This document shows positions 63,323 to 64,000 of a stretch of DNA of 64,000 bases, one piece after another (the stretch's first letter is position 1; every line of letters starts with the position of its first letter). Position numbers and translations under genes: made by a program. The stretch comes from Novosphingobium sp. (GTDB lineage: Bacteria > Pseudomonadota > Alphaproteobacteria > Sphingomonadales > Sphingomonadaceae). The DNA is taken from NCBI RefSeq assembly GCF_030699305.1, contig NZ_JAUYNB010000008.1, positions 62,001 through 126,000 on the forward strand. Reading direction: 5' to 3'. The notes below the pieces were generated by a model, which was not told the DNA's origin, searched no databases, and saw only the letters and a list, made by a program, of their open reading frames with translations.

Positions 63323-64000
63323 TAATGCGCCCCCTCGGCATGTGCGGCAGCAGGTTCATGAGATTGCGCGGCAGCCTGCGGCTGTCCGGCAATAAGCTGG
63401 GCATCGCCGGCCGGGCGAGCGCGGGCAAGGCGCGCATCGAGCGCGGCAATGTCCGCCCGCATCGGGGCCAGGAAGCTTTCGGGATAGACCCCCATCCACA
63501 ACACGACCGCACCGATCACCCCCAGCATCCAGAATTCCCGGCGGTTCAGATCCGGCATCGCGGCGGCATCGGCGTTCTTCTGTTCGCCAAAGCAGATCCG
63601 GCGATAGAGGTACAGCATATAGCCCGCGCCCAGAATGATCCCCGTGCCGCAGACCAGCGCCACCAGGCTGGATACCTGATAGATCCCGACCAGCGCCAGA
63701 AACTCACCAACGAAGCCGCTGGTGCCCGGCAGGCCAACCGAGGCCATCGTGAACAGCATGAAGAAGATCGCATACTTCGGCATGTTGATCGACAACCCGC
63801 CATAGCGGCTGATCTCGCGGGTATGCAGGCGGTCATAGATCACGCCAACACACAGGAACAACGCGCCCGCGACCAACCCGTGGCTGAGCATCACGATCAT
63901 CGTGCCTTCCAGCCCCTGCACGTTGAACGCGAACAGGCCAACGGTCACGATCGCCATGTGCGCGACCGACGAATAGGCAATCAGCTTTTTCATGTCGTGC
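63322..64000 (-). CDS. nuoM: NADH-quinone oxidoreductase subunit M, C-terminal part
   Basis: The gene enters from the right edge; about 226 C-terminal residues are visible. KKLIAYSSVAHMAIVTVGLF and LPGTSGFVGEFLALVGIY identify NuoM. The tail after the last membrane helix is long, with an Ala/His-rich end (PAAAHAEGAH). Proton-translocating subunit of complex I; nuoN follows directly. Confidence 0.95.
   Translation of the reverse strand, partial: HDMKKLIAYSSVAHMAIVTVGLFAFNVQGLEGTMIVMLSHGLVAGALFLCVGVIYDRLHTREISRYGGLSINMPKYAIFFMLFTMASVGLPGTSGFVGEFLALVGIYQVSSLVALVCGTGIILGAGYMLYLYRRICFGEQKNADAAAMPDLNRREFWMLGVIGAVVLWMGVYPESFLAPMRADIAALDARLARARPAGDAQLIAGQPQAAAQSHEPAAAHAEGAH

Overview
The window is a high-GC alphaproteobacterial chromosome segment. 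Gene content and order point to Sphingomonadales (Novosphingobium/Sphingobium/Sphingopyxis-like). The right half carries pyrG-secG-tpiA-ppiD-trpEGDC-moaC-lexA, then comEC/gltX/gltA and rnj-coaX-birA-nuoN-nuoM, as expected for the order. A GTGTCGAGCGAAGTCGAGACAC-type inverted repeat and a DUF1467 gene also fit. The taxonomic call is inference from synteny; no rRNA is present.

Region 1 (1-32978) is a dense accessory catabolic cluster of CoA-thioester chemistry. It encodes three acyl-CoA synthetases, two pairs of acyl-CoA dehydrogenases, three crotonases, a MaoC-type hydratase, three SDR-fold proteins (one apparently a pseudoenzyme), two family III CoA-transferases and an aldehyde dehydrogenase. 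It also encodes a P450, two amidohydrolases, two DUF35 + thiolase-fold (Ltp2/ChsH2-like aldolase) modules, an APH-type kinase beside acyl-CoA dehydrogenases, a wax ester synthase/DGAT, a thioesterase, an SMP-30 lactonase and a SnoaL-like protein. The toolkit suits a branched, alicyclic or terpenoid/steroid-like carboxylic acid, but no ring-cleavage genes identify the substrate. One FadR/GntR-type regulator sits in the middle. A 13-bp palindrome (consensus near ATAACCWGGTTAT) occurs once in the regulator's upstream gap and once in each of the six divergent promoter regions of the cluster, suggesting a single local regulon. A tRNA-Arg(CCT) gene marks the border with the core genome.

Region 2 (33003-46421) holds tRNA-Arg, the grxC-nit-DUF1178 operon, an Hsp20 gene with a ROSE-like RNA thermometer leader, a 555-bp gene-free stretch, pyrG, secG, tpiA, a PpiD-type chaperone, the trpEGDC-moaC run and lexA with two SOS boxes. 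moeA, often found between moaC and lexA in alphaproteobacteria, is not there.

Region 3 (46422-58409) holds comEC, gltX and gltA, then a four-gene leftward operon: Hpt-like protein, nucleotidyltransferase-like membrane protein, unknown protein, histidine-kinase-like protein. Both phosphotransfer proteins lack the phospho-accepting histidine. The operon diverges from an 877-aa membrane coiled-coil protein with TipN-like architecture.

Region 4 (58416-64000) is leftward housekeeping: nuoM (cut by the window end), nuoN, birA, coaX, rnj and DUF1467.
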